Below are positions 27,801-44,133 of a stretch of 64,000 bases of DNA, piece by piece; within the stretch, counting starts at the first letter, position 1; each line of letters begins with the position of its first letter. Source of the stretch: Cruorifilaria tuberocauda (taxonomy: Eukaryota; Nematoda; Chromadorea; Rhabditida; Onchocercidae); assembly GCA_013365365.1 (NCBI GenBank), contig JABVXU010000168.1:44295-108294 (forward strand). Reading direction: 5' to 3'. The translations under genes were made by a program, and so were the position numbers. The notes below the pieces were generated by a model. The model was not told the origin of the DNA and made no database searches. It worked only from the letters and a program-made list of their open reading frames with translations.

Positions 27801-28299
27801 TTAGTTAACCAGTAATGTATTCTTGTATTAATTTCAGTGCTACTCTGTCCAGTGCTTCCAAGAGCATTATTATCATTATACAGCAGAAAAACCAATGGAA
27901 CTGGAGGAGCGCGTAAGTCCATTCTTTCAGTGGTTTAAATTACCACGTATACAAGCGCCCTCTTTAAAGGAAGAATATACGTAAGTTTGAAATGGAATCT
28001 TACAGATATTTATTTATTTTAAACGGAGATCAAACATTCAGCATTATTGATTTTACACTGGAAATATCTTTAATAAAAAGGAAAATGACATAAGTATACC
28101 GTCATTCTGATTCCTTTAATTTAATAACAGAGTCTACGAGGAAGATATTCCACAGCCGGTAATTCCACTATCTACCGCAGCACGTCATCGTCGAAGTCAA
28201 GATCGTACCTACGAAGTTACCACGACAACTGAAAGCTTTCATCGTACCATTTCTCCACCACAACAACAGAAGCATCAAAACGGTTACGGTGGTTATTGA
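24884..28299 (+). CDS. Lipid phosphate phosphatase-like (PLPP/PLPPR) membrane protein
   Basis: Eight exons keep frame and give 392 aa: 24884-25050, 25192-25339, 25613-25730, 26149-26257, 27009-27156, 27470-27646, 27838-27980, 28131-28299. Six hydrophobic segments are expected; the first is near 28-54 and the last near 276-289. PAP2 motifs are visible. C1 is K162 with R169-P170 (KFMTGYHRP). C2 is SFPSLHAA with H218. C3 is SR at 263-264 with H271 and D274 (SRITGYKNHWRD). The family dephosphorylates lipid phosphates; PLPPR relatives are mostly inactive. GYH before the C1 RP and the RPN after FLSLC resemble PLPPR proteins, yet the catalytic Lys, Arg and both His remain. Only the Gly of PSGH is changed, to Leu217. 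Intron 5 uses a GC donor (GCAAGT at 27157). The C-terminal tail is hydrophilic. Confidence 0.85.
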
Positions 28300-30178
28300 A
28301 CTTATTGAAGTCCATTGAAAATCGTATATATCTTCTATCAGCATAAATCGTTGCTCAATTTTTGTTTATCAGAAAAGAATGATTAAGAGGCAGCTTATAA
28401 CCACGAATTTCAGTAGAATCTAAAATGGTTTACTGCAGTGGCGAAGTAAGATTGAAGCGCATTGAAACGTTCTGAGTGTTTTAAACTAATTTCAGATCAG
28501 TGATAGTCGCTTTAAATAAACCAGAATTAAGCCAACCAACGGACAGAATGATCAGTTAAGTCTGTTATCAAAATTTCTTTCGAGAAATTTAGCGTGTAAA
28601 TGTGCATTGGATGATTTCGTCACCAAAATGAATGAGTGTTATAAACATAAGTATTTATGAGACAACATCTCAGTGACCAAGTAATATTGTACTTACTATC
28701 TAATTGTTACATAGAAAGAACAAAACTATTTAATTTAATGTCGTATATCAGTTTCGAGTTGACTGAAAAGATTTCTTATCCAAATAGTCTTTAGTTCGAA
28801 AAATAATTTCGTTTGACTTCAAGAAAATGTGGCGCATTAATACGTTAGTATTCAATCATCCCAATACTATTAAGATATATTATGCCAGTTTATTCAAAAT
28901 GCAATATAAATACAATCGTAATTATAAATCAGCATCTTGGGAGACAATTTTATCCGACATTATTTCCAAATGTACTTTAGGCTATGCATTATTTGAACTA
29001 TTACCCTTAACCACTACTGAAACGTTCCTTAATCTGCATATTCATAATGATACAAATGTTGCACGCATATGTTAAAATCACATTTATATTTTCATAAAAA
29101 TACTCTAAAAAACGAAATTTTCTGAGTGCCTTATGAGATGTGCCATTGCAACAGGAAATATTTTTCAACAAAATGTAATTTGATTGCTCAAAGCATTATG
29201 ATAACTTTCAAAATGAATTTAGGTAAATGAGGATAAACAAAGATCTGCACCTCAATGATACGGAATTCAATACTCATCGACAATAAATGGAAATTTTTTA
29301 ATAATCGTGCAAAGCCCAAGAGTAATATCTACAGTTTTAATGAAAGAAAGATCAAAAGAATATCAGAACATGAGTTATCCCATAAATCATTATTTCGTCT
29401 ATTAGGAAAGCCTGAATGAATGGATGCGAGAAATGTTCTTCACCAACAATCTGTTTTCATCGCTTAAAACAGTCGAGCCATCCAACTTAGATAATGAAAA
29501 ATTACTCAGCATCCCTTAATATAGAAATATCATTTTTTTTAAATTAATGCCGGAGTGAAAACTCGCAAATTTTAGAACTCATTCAATAATATCAGTATGT
29601 TAAAGCGAAGAAAAGCTTTAGTGCTCGAAGAAGGAGACTAGTCAGAAGATTTTAATGGCAGATGACATCTGAAAACGAGAATTAAGAAATTTTTCGTCCA
29701 TGATTTTAGGCTCTTCAAAAAATTTTTGCGGACGTTTTTTCACTTACAATAAGAGAAAAGTTTCGAAATACTTAACTTAAGGTTATCATCTCTCGATATC
29801 ACTTGATTTTTATAATGGAAACATGAAATATGTTGATCGAAATCGCCATGTGAAAAAGATAAACAACTGTGATAGGAAAAGTTGTAATGGAATTCTGGAA
29901 TGTATTCCCATATTCAGATATGAGAAACATACATACAATGAAAATGATAGAACAAGCACCAGGTTTAAAATTGTCCGCTTCCCGATTTTCTTGTCCCTAG
30001 GAAATCAAAGAAGAAAATTGAAAAAATGTTTTCAGTGGAAATAAGTTGAAGAAAATTTTCAAGTCCTTCTTTTTGTTGTGATAAATCGAAAAACAAGTTT
30101 CCATGAAACGCATTTTATACAATAAATATTAAAATCAACAATTTTTTTGTCATAAATGAATAAAATTAATATGGATGT
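28300..30178. other. Region with no gene supported
   Basis: It contains the 3' UTRs of two convergent genes. A possible AATAAA poly(A) signal for the lipid phosphatase gene lies near 28514. Open frames at 28827-29075 and 29823-30044 lack splice context; the first ends in a peptide resembling the fragment near 22830. Confidence 0.5.
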
Positions 30179-33038
30179 TCATATGGACGTTCCTATTTCC
30201 CGCATTAATTTTTCGGCTCGATTAAAAGCTGGAGGACTAACTCCTGTTACTGATTTCTTAGGTGTTGATTGCACTTCTTCAAGTATATTTTCTTGTTTCT
30301 CTTCCTAAAGAATTTCAGAAAGTGAAAAAATATGGAAAAAATTTTTTGAGAAAATTCAAAAAAATTTCACGGCAATACGAAATGTGTCGGAAAATTAAAA
30401 TACGAAACTTGCCCAATTATATTAAGATACAAAAAAGTATGATTTATATAAATAACTGACCTGCGTCATCCCTTTTACGCCAATTTTAATATGATTTCGG
30501 GTAATAACAAATGAAATACCGCAGATCATAACAATTATGCCAATCGCAATCATAGTGAAGAAAATTGAGTAACGATTTTTTTCAAATTCAGCTGACAATA
30601 ATAGATTCGAGGGTCTCTAAAAACGCTTTGAATATCCAAAAAAAAATGAATAACGTTTAAAAATGATTTGAATTTATAAATTCTAATAAGAGGCATCGAA
30701 ACACGTGGATGAATGGTTTTTTGACAAACAAAGACCGAATTTGAGAAAAGCAGAATACCGATTAAATCAATTCCTCTACATAAGGTAACAGAAACTTTCG
30801 CAGAATTTATTACCATAGTGAAATTATTTTTAGATGGTAGAAATTTAATACTATTGTACTAAGTATCACTGCTCAGTAAATTATAACCATTTTAATAGCA
30901 TACATAGGCATTTTGTGTACGATAAGAAAATCTCCAAAACAGATCAATTATAAAGATCATTAAAACTGCTGAGGAAACTATCAAACTATATAAATTTAAA
31001 ACGAATAGAATCACTAGTAATATACAGAATCATAATACGTTGGTGATCCCCATTCGTATTTGTTAAAAGAATTTATAGCAATCAAATTTATCAATTTTGT
31101 ATTATAGTTTGGCTTCGTATCCGCGGCTAGGATTTTAGTGCGACCTGCAAGATAGCATCCAATTTGAAATTCAGAAATGACATAAACTGGAAAATAGCTA
31201 AGCTGAAAAGCATGCATAAATCACGAAGGACTCACGTGGAAGAACTGCTGTGTCTCGATAGTTACTCCCAACACATTCCGGAAAACAGCGCGCGACATAA
31301 TATTTTGAATGAGCCTTAAATAAGGTGTTAATATATTCCACGCAAAATTAATTATTATCGAAATTCGGATAATTTTCAGTAGAAACTTCTATGAATAATA
31401 AAATCGAACAACGTAGCATACATAAAACAAATAGCCAAATCTGATATTTTTTCATTAATAATTTCATCTAACTACTTTCCATTTTCTTGATCACTTACTT
31501 GGAAAACCCATGTGGATAAATGCTTTAGGATAAAGGAGAATGTCCAGGCTTGAAAAATAAATTAATGTTCAGAGGTTAGAACTTTTAAAAATTATAATGC
31601 ATACGAGATATATGCGTTGATCCCGTAAGCCATTAACCAGAAAACCATTCTTCTGGGCATTAAAAAAAAACAAAATCGTTAAAACTTGCTTACTTATATA
31701 AATTAATTTCGAAACCAAATCTTGATTAATAAATTTTTGAAAAGATTAACAGATGGCTTTTTTAGAAAAAATCACTGTTTATCTGGTTTTACTTCCAGTA
31801 AATTCCATTACTTAAATTGAACAACTAATATTTTTTTAAAAAAATTGAACAACTAATATTCTTGAAGTTTTCAATAGTCTTATCTTTGACTTCAATATCC
31901 AAAATATAAAATTTTGCTGAAGCTAGAGAGCTTAAAAAGAATACTCGATCCTATCGGTAGCAAAATACATTTCGCTAAGAAGATTGCAATAGGAATTAGA
32001 AGACTGCGGTGATGTACACTTTAGCACTTTAGGGAAATAAAAAAATTAATGAAAATTTTTTTAATGCAGAGAAGACGAAACAAACAGAATCATATGCATA
32101 ACACCATGGGCCTACAGCTGATGCATTAGATTTGATTATGTTCATGTATACGGCCAAATGATGATTGTTATCCTTATTTCGGAGTGTTAGATCAAAATTC
32201 CGACAGTTATTATGATTCATAAATTCATCTGGATATATCCTAAACTTAACAAAATCAAAAACATTTTGAAATGAATAGGATCTAAACAGTGTGAAATTTT
32301 AGACCGAAGTGAAATTAAAATTAAAAATGTAGTTCTTGGTGTATTTCTTATTCCGGCTTATGTGATCATTGTTTGGTACCGAAATGAAATCAAGTGATGA
32401 CTCATCGTAGACAAAACGAGTACAATCGGATTACGCATTCGCAGCATTTTACAGTCTGGAAGGAGTTATCGTAGCGAAAATGTAAATACCGCCAAAATCA
32501 AATGCCACAACTGCTTTTGATGCCTATCCGAACATTATTGAAAATCCTATTTTCATCATTTTAGGAGCATTTAATTATCCTTACCAATAATCTTTAATAC
32601 TATTATTTATTGCCCACTGAGTCATAGCATTGACAACACTTTTCCAAACTTCACATCGACCCAACAATGATGCTGATGATTTTGTTACTGATATCGGGAT
32701 ATTGGTCATTAGCAGTGATCCAGAAATATAGGTTGATACGTTGCCATAATACAAATAATCTTTTAAGTAAGCAGTCGGAATGCATTCCACATCTGAACTG
32801 GAAGTCAACGTTTATAAGATATAACTTCTTGAGCCATGATTCTTATGAAATGTTGATACGATATTTATGAATGAAATAGTAATCTAATAATTATGCATTT
32901 AAAATATTATTTGAAAAAATTTTTTTAATTATATAAATTTTATTAGAGCTCACAAAACGTATCATTGAATTGAAAATACGGAGATATTCTCGAGCTTACA
33001 AAAAATACAGGAAGCGTTATCCAATAATATAAACTCAT
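30179..33038 (-). CDS. Single-pass membrane protein with one kringle domain
   Basis: Minus-strand exons 33038-32954, 32792-32585, 32239-32086, 31314-31236, 31144-31026, 30616-30461 and 30304-30179 keep phase at every junction and give 308 aa. An N-terminal hydrophobic signal (MSLYYWITLPVFFVSS) is followed by exactly six ectodomain cysteines: C32, C75 in RCEVW, C110 in NCRN, C144 in GPWCY, C159 and C163. Their order and neighbours fit a kringle, whose known pairing is 1-6, 2-4, 3-5. Loops around 45-70 and 113-138 are longer than usual. A transmembrane helix lies at about 231-254, then a tail of about 54 residues. Signal, kringle, TM and short tail is the arrangement of mammalian PIK3IP1; ROR kinases also have a kringle, but no kinase is found here. 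Exon 4 and the acceptor at 31145 rest on phase and cysteine count. Function unknown. Confidence 0.65.
31814..31860. repeat. Short direct repeat inside a kringle-gene intron
   Basis: The 19-base sequence AAATTGAACAACTAATATT occurs at 31814-31832 and again at 31842-31860, separated by a T/A-rich spacer. It lies within intron 3 of the kringle gene. Confidence 0.85.
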
Positions 33039-33196
33039 AATAACACACTTATTTTTAGCGCGTTGAAACTTGGACTCGAAAGAAATAAAAACCGCTAAAA
33101 ATAAAAACCAAATTTCACAGTTCGCATATGAATTTGCATACTTTTGAGATATTTTTGTATAAAAGGTTTACGAAATTACTTTTAAAGTAGTTCAGA

Positions 33197-34190
33197 ATGG
33201 CTATGCTTACCTACTGCACTACGAATCTTGTTTTAATTTTAACATATTCAGGAACTTATCAGATTATTAAAGGTGCAATAAATATCCATTATTTTCACTT
33301 CAAATCAATTTTCTATCACTAGCAATTAATGTTGAAGCAATTATTCTGACACTTTTGTCATGAGACATGACGTTAAGCTGGTTTTATGCTACGAATTATG
33401 AACATTTTTCGACAAAAATATATCACCAAATTCTTGTAATTAAAACTTTTATAGAATACCTCGATATTCTTCTGTTCACATTATATCAGAGAAGTCATAA
33501 TTTAATTAATACAACGCAATCTCTCGAATTGCACCATTGATAGGCAATCTTAAGATTTTTCAGCCGCTATACAAAATGAGAAGCCTGAAATACCTTCAAG
33601 ATTTTTCCAGATACGTATTCAAGCGCTGTATTCACTGTTCTAGCAAGCGCCACACCAATACCGGTAACCAATCTCTCAAAACGCATTTCAACCACTTCTG
33701 AAAATAGTTCAAGAATTCTTCATCTACCTCTCATCCAAAAACAAAAAAGTGAAAATACGCCCAATACGAAAAACTTTTTTACAATTCAGAGCAAGGCTGG
33801 TGAGTTAGAATTTTGCAAAAAAGTTTGAGAAATTGTCCAAGAAATTTTAATAGTCTAAAAATCGGAAATGGTTATTGGTTAGAAACGAAAAATATATAAA
33901 TTATTAATGCAAAATGCAAAGAACTATATGATGATCCAAAATACCCAGCCAGGGATGATAAAGTCCAAAAAGATGTGGCAGAAACAAAACAATTAGAGCG
34001 CTATTTCAAGTGGAGGAGATTAATTTTTGACAAATTTATTGCTAGTATCTTAACTGCAGATAAAATTACAATATATTTTATCGTTGGAGCAATGTTTCTC
34101 ACTGCAACAGCAAATCTAGGCCTGTTTTTGGCAACATTATTGCACTATTTGTTCCCAGAAGATGAAGAAGAAAGAGATGAAAAGAAATGA
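33197..34190 (+). CDS. Putative small membrane protein divergent from the kringle gene
   Basis: Exons 33197-33272, 33611-33799 and 33922-34190 join in frame (phase 1 both times) and give 177 aa. The ATG follows an AG acceptor by one to a few bases (AAAGTAG and TTCAG, 33190-33195), suggesting trans-splicing. The protein starts with a hydrophobic segment (NLVLILTYSGTY), then a Ser/Thr/Asn-rich region, a basic stretch (ERYFKWRRLIFDK), a transmembrane helix at about 137-165 and an acidic tail EDEEERDEKK. No family is recognised. The helix and the bases before it resemble the last transmembrane segment of Cys-loop receptors, so it could also be the end of a decayed receptor. Exon 2 overlaps an open frame on the other strand. 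Its start lies about 160 bases from the kringle start codon. Confidence 0.5.
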
Positions 34191-35161
34191 AATTTTAAAT
34201 CTCCACTAAGTCTGCGAGTAATTCCAATTCAGCAATGAACCATCTATTAATTACAGATATTTTATTGATAATCAATGAATTTTATTTCCTAAAAAAACAG
34301 TATTACATTGCAAATCACTTTCAAACAGTCTTTCATTCAGAAAATTCATCGACACAGATTTTTCATTTAGAAAAAGAAACAGAAAAAAGGTTGGCAAATC
34401 ATCCATAGAATCATAGAAAAAGTAGTTTTCCGTTGTAAAATTTTAAAAGAATGAAAAAGGATTCAATAATGGAAATGAATCTAATCAGAATTTCAAAAAA
34501 TATAACTGCTCCCAAAATATACAATTTATAACTTGTTGTAGATGAAACAGTTGTAAAAATATGGTAAGAATGAAATGAAAAATAAAGAAATAAGGGTGAG
34601 AAGAATATGTATACTAATCTGAACAATTGCCAAAATTATTTTAAGTTCTCACTAAGACAGCAACTCGCAATCAGTGTGCTTAAGACGAACTTAAATTTTC
34701 AAATCCCTACAATTAAGACTAAAATTTGCATAACATTCCTAATGCACTAACCAAGTACCGTCATTCTGGGTGTTAAGCTCATGTCCGCCGTTTGGGACAG
34801 GTGTTAGCTGGCGTTCATATTCCGGTGGTGTTAGATGCTTGGAAATGATTTCAGTGATAAAATTATTGAAGGATAGCATTCGTTAATTCATTTATTTCTC
34901 TTTTTGGATCTGCAAAATTTCGAATTCGTCACTAATTCAATGAAATGTCGGCGGGAAAACTACTCAACGATCTGTTGAACAATTCAGTGAATAAAAAAGT
35001 TATTAATCTGATATTTAGGAAGACGTGATGTTTATAGAATGCTTCAAATTCAGTATTTCATTAATTTGTGTAGCTATGGGTAATAGATCGCTGTTAGTAC
35101 TATTTTGTGATGAATTGCCCAATTATTAATCATTACATGTTTCTATCATTGGATGGCAAAT
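34191..35161. other. Intergenic region upstream of ptp-2
   Basis: No coding sequence with splice support was found. It should contain the 3' end of the small membrane protein gene and the ptp-2 promoter and 5' UTR. Confidence 0.55.
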
Positions 35162-39916
<4,755 letters not shown>

Positions 39917-41993
39917 CTATTTGCACTTTAATTTAGTTGATCTATCATCAAACATATGAAAGACAAAGATATCAAATATAACACGATCATATGAGGTATA
40001 TCTTGTAAATATTTGGGAAGGGAAGTGTAATGTTTTTGTATGTGATATTTAATGAATTTATTATTCTTTAAAATCGTCTGGAATAGTGGTGAAGTTCGTT
40101 CAACATTAAATTGCTGAAGAAAGGTATCAATTTTATACATTACTTTTTGAAATTCATATTCAACTTTTCGATTTTATGTTCATATTCCATAGTCATATTG
40201 CTTTCAATAATTTTGTATATAGCAGATTATTCACGTTATGTATATACTTACGAAATGTCTTTCTTCGACCGTTCTTCAAAATTTTGTGCTAAGCAATTTC
40301 ATTTTAAGGATAAAAATATGCACAATATCATATCCGGCGAGCATAGATTGCTTCAGCACTTTTTAATCTATATTCCGTTTTAAGTTCTGAATCTCACTTT
40401 GAAGACCGTGTGAGACTTCCCGCATTATTGGTGAATACATCTACCATAAAATTATCGTTGTGCTCTTCTGGTCAGCCGAAATTGTGATAGTTATTCTTAC
40501 CTATCCTTTGATTCTGAACAATGTCTCTAATCATTTGATCAAAGTAATATTCAATCAAAAAACGTCTTAGCATTTTAGAAGTTTCAATTTTATATTGCCT
40601 ACACTAGAATTCAGTTTTACTGCTTAACAGTAATTTTCTTCTCACCAGAACCAGTTGTTCAGAAATGGTCGTGGAGTATTAAAAACATTTTTTCCATTAC
40701 ACAGAATTATGCAGTAAACAAGAGTAGTAGTTGATCATGATGGTTTGTCTGAGGATGTTATAGAAAACATGGCCAAAAAATACAAATGAATCAAACGCGT
40801 CCGTATGTCCTAAAATTTGCATGATTTTGAGCGGTAAATTTGTCATTTGGAATGTCAGAAAAAATTTTTTCTGATCATATGTCTATCGTAAACACAGCAA
40901 TTCCGAAGATTCCCAAATTACATGTTTCAGAAAGTTGTAAATTGAAAAAAAGCAAGGTAAAAATTACTTGCCTTCTGGAAGGTAAATAACGATCGGTGAG
41001 TTACGAAATCATATATTTTATTTGGAAGTGTTGACAACAGTGAATGATGATAAATGGGGTGAAGTGTATTAATTTATTACAACCTCCGAAAATACTCATG
41101 GAATACTTGCCCAACTTTGATAGTTGGCCCAACTGCGCTTTAAACACGTTCTAACATTGTTCAGTACTAGTGTAACAGCTTGGGACTGACTCGAAGCCTA
41201 ACGCCCAACAATAAATTATTTGTAAGGGTTTATCATAATAAATGAAATTCACATTAAAATTATGAAATTCAGGAAAATTATTAACTCATGAAATGAAAAA
41301 AGCATAGGGAAGCATAAATAAACCGCAGCAGACTGACATTAGAAAAAAAACGGTGATGGCCAATAGTATATATTCCGTGTGCGTCCGAAATCAAAGTATA
41401 ACCAAAAGACGACATGTTTGTAAATAGTACAGAGAGGTACAAAGCATGACAAGCTCACATTAAAGAAGAGATGAAAAATGACTTGCATTCCTGTATCGTG
41501 ACATACAAGCGAAATTCGAGATAAAACTAATAATTTACAGGCAAAAACTGTGAAATAACATTTCGTAAGGACGATAAACTGCATTACAAAAATTCCTTCA
41601 AGATTAAGATCAGAAACAAATAACCAAAGCATTAGAACAAGTTTAACATACTTTCTTACATGAAATACATTCAGAGAATTATTTCCGCAACTAGCTCTTT
41701 TCTTTTTCCTCATGCTTTGTATAAACTAGCTTTATCTTGGGTAAGCATATTTTTGTGATAAATATATTAAGGAAATAAGCATAATTCTGGATAGCTAACC
41801 TAAAATGGCAAGAGAGAAAAAACATAATATCAATTACATTTATATGCATAAATGTTATATAGAAAACGTGAAGAACTTGACTAACAAATTGCAGCATACA
41901 AACTTTCCTATGATCTGAAGACTTCCCCCAAAACAACAGATAGTTTCTGAATGACTCAATTCAGTCTGATAATTCCCAAATCAAAAGTTTAAA
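39917..41993. other. Region between convergent ptp-2 and four-TM genes
   Basis: It holds two 3' UTRs. Minus-strand open frames at 41339-41713 (124 codons) and 41691-41936 lie just past the stop of the four-TM gene. They are Phe/Leu-rich with no recognised motif, so I read them as 3' UTR. Confidence 0.5.
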
Positions 41994-44133
41994 TTAAACA
42001 GTCATAGCGATCGGCTCATACATGGATGTATGTTTGGAATGATTACACTGCGGTGGAAACCAGTGTCTCAAACACCATTCGATCAAATAAGCCAAAATCA
42101 TATAAGCAATTGTTAAGATGGCCAAGATAATGAGAAATTTAATTATGTATGCCGGGAAAAGCACATTTTGTATAACCTGATCACACAAAGAAACCTGAAT
42201 TAGGATGAATTTCGGTTTAATGAAATAATAAGTAACAAATCCAGTTGATATTTATGATTTTTTCTCATTTATATCCCAAATTTCCAAAATTAATTATGTC
42301 CCACATTCTACTGCATACAAAAAAAAGAAAAAGCTTTTCTTAACAATAAAAAAAGCTTCAATGAAGAGCATGTTAATGTATTTACCTCTTTGACAGGTAC
42401 AAATGAGCAATGAAGCGCGGTACTCAGTTGCTTCGAATATTGTGCAAACTGAATTTCATGAAGTTGATCAAAGATGCTGCTCAGTAAAATCAGCCTAGCG
42501 ACCAAGAAAAATGGTAGAGCACCAAAAGACAAAAGATCGATTCCCCATATCTGAAATTGAAAAAATAATTATGTGCCAACAAAAGCTCAGAAAAAAGAAA
42601 AACTGTTCCACAGCGATTCTTTTGAATTATTCATCTATTACTGCCTATAAAAAAATGAGATTTACAGAAACTTCATATCGAAAGTAAACAAGTAAAAAAA
42701 CTTATATGAGAGATTTTATAAACAGAAAAACATAATTATAATTAAGAAACAACAACTTACAACAAAATCATAAGCAATCTTCCGTGATAAACTATTCATC
42801 ATAAGGATAAAACACGAAGTAGATAATCCTATACACATACTGCCCACAATCATCCACATGTTCTTCTTGTACTGGAAAAAGTGAAACCGGCAAAAAATGA
42901 ATGAAGAGCATTGATAATTAAAATAATGAATGAGTTTATCTGTATTTGACTCAGAGTTCGTGATATTATAAAAGATTTAGAGCTCAAATTTGCTTACATC
43001 CTAACTTCAATTCCATATTCAAATTAAATTAATGTTTGAACACTTTATTTTATTTAAATTTTAGCACATTACTCTTTACATATTTTTCTAAGTGATTTTA
43101 ATCGTATCAGATTTTGAACTGATTCTAAATAAATTAAATTGCTTACATCGGCAAGAGTTTCAACAAAATACCGGAAATGAAGCGATTCAATGTTAGATGT
43201 CACATCAGTCGTATCAATACTGGAAGCCAAAGCCGCAAAAGTATGAAGGAATGGTATCATATACATAACATGGACAATGGCAAATATGAACAATGCTATT
43301 AGTTTCACATATTGAGCGTATGCGGTCTGAAAATTGCTGGACACACTGAACATATGAACTCATTATACTCGTGGTATGTTATTATTTTGAAGTAATCCAC
43401 ATTGCGTTCATATCTTGCATCTCCTCAGATAATTCTATTAGTTTATGGTTAAAGAGAACTAGAGAGGAAGTAAAACTTTCCATCCAATTATCTCTTTTAG
43501 CGAAAAATTTGGAAACTGATACACAATAACAATGAATAAAAGTTTGCACAAACCTGACTTTGCAAAACTAAACGAAAAAGGGATTGTGTAGACTGTGCAG
43601 GTTGTTGTGCATTCATGTAACATGCAGAAGTTGAATATTCGTTACTGCATCTTCTCGACGTTTTATCATCGTTTTTCAAAGAATGAAATGATTTATAGCA
43701 GTAAGGCGAAAGAGCTGATATTGACGGCATCGATCTATCACTAATCACAACAGTTCTAAAATTAATAAACAATCGTTATTATCGGTATTATTAAGCAGTA
43801 AAGTTCACGGGAAATAATCGCACAGTGATGATTTTCTGTTTCATGTCTTGCTGTTGCAGAAAACGTATGCATTTATATGAATCAAATAACAAAATGATAA
43901 CAAAATGGAAACAATTTCAAAAATTAGTAGTTTTAATACATGGGCGTTCTGACGCTAGCATGTGAAAATAGGGAGAGAAATGAAGGTTGAACGATGGCTA
44001 ATTCCATTTGAAGCGTCCATTTAAGAGAAAGAGGACACTTGTTGCAGGAGGAATTGAAAAAAGAAATCAGAATCAGGAAAGTACTGGGGAAAGAGGATGA
44101 CATTTACCCTGGTGTGTCCTTCAACGTGGACAT
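41994..44133 (-). CDS. Unrecognised four-transmembrane protein
   Basis: Minus-strand exons 44133-44108, 43755-43554, 43326-43147, 42871-42761, 42550-42386 and 42194-41994 keep frame with good GT/AG sites and give 294 aa. The first 80 residues are hydrophilic and Ser-rich (SISALSPYCYK, DDKTSRRCS, Gln-rich stretch). Hydrophobic helices lie at about 83-107, 142-162, 180-203 and 240-266, each in its own exon. A loop of about 30 residues between TM1 and TM2 contains DTTDVTSNIES, with no cysteine pair of the tetraspanin type. The C-terminus is short (NHSKHTSMYEPIAMTV). I do not recognise the family; a nematode-restricted membrane protein is possible. The start could lie further upstream, because the frame stays open to 44364. 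Confidence 0.72.

Noticed and set aside
31387..31467. Minus-strand frame MKLLMKKYQIWLFVLCMLRC, a good-looking signal peptide, as start of a separate gene joined to the 31314 exon
   Set aside because: Its phase allows that join, but the donor (GTTTCT) is weak, and the kringle exon at 32239-32086 also joins the 31314 exon in phase and supplies the missing kringle cysteines.
33594..33697. Minus-strand exon-like frame (FERLVTGIGVALARTVNTAL) with AG and GT ends
   Set aside because: It lies opposite exon 2 of the plus-strand model, its phase fits no neighbouring minus exon, and the plus exon is longer with two matching junctions. Not fully excluded.
41339..41713. Minus-strand 124-codon open frame
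   Set aside because: Phe/Leu/Val-rich with no motif, positioned right after a stop codon, no splice partners; most likely 3' UTR.
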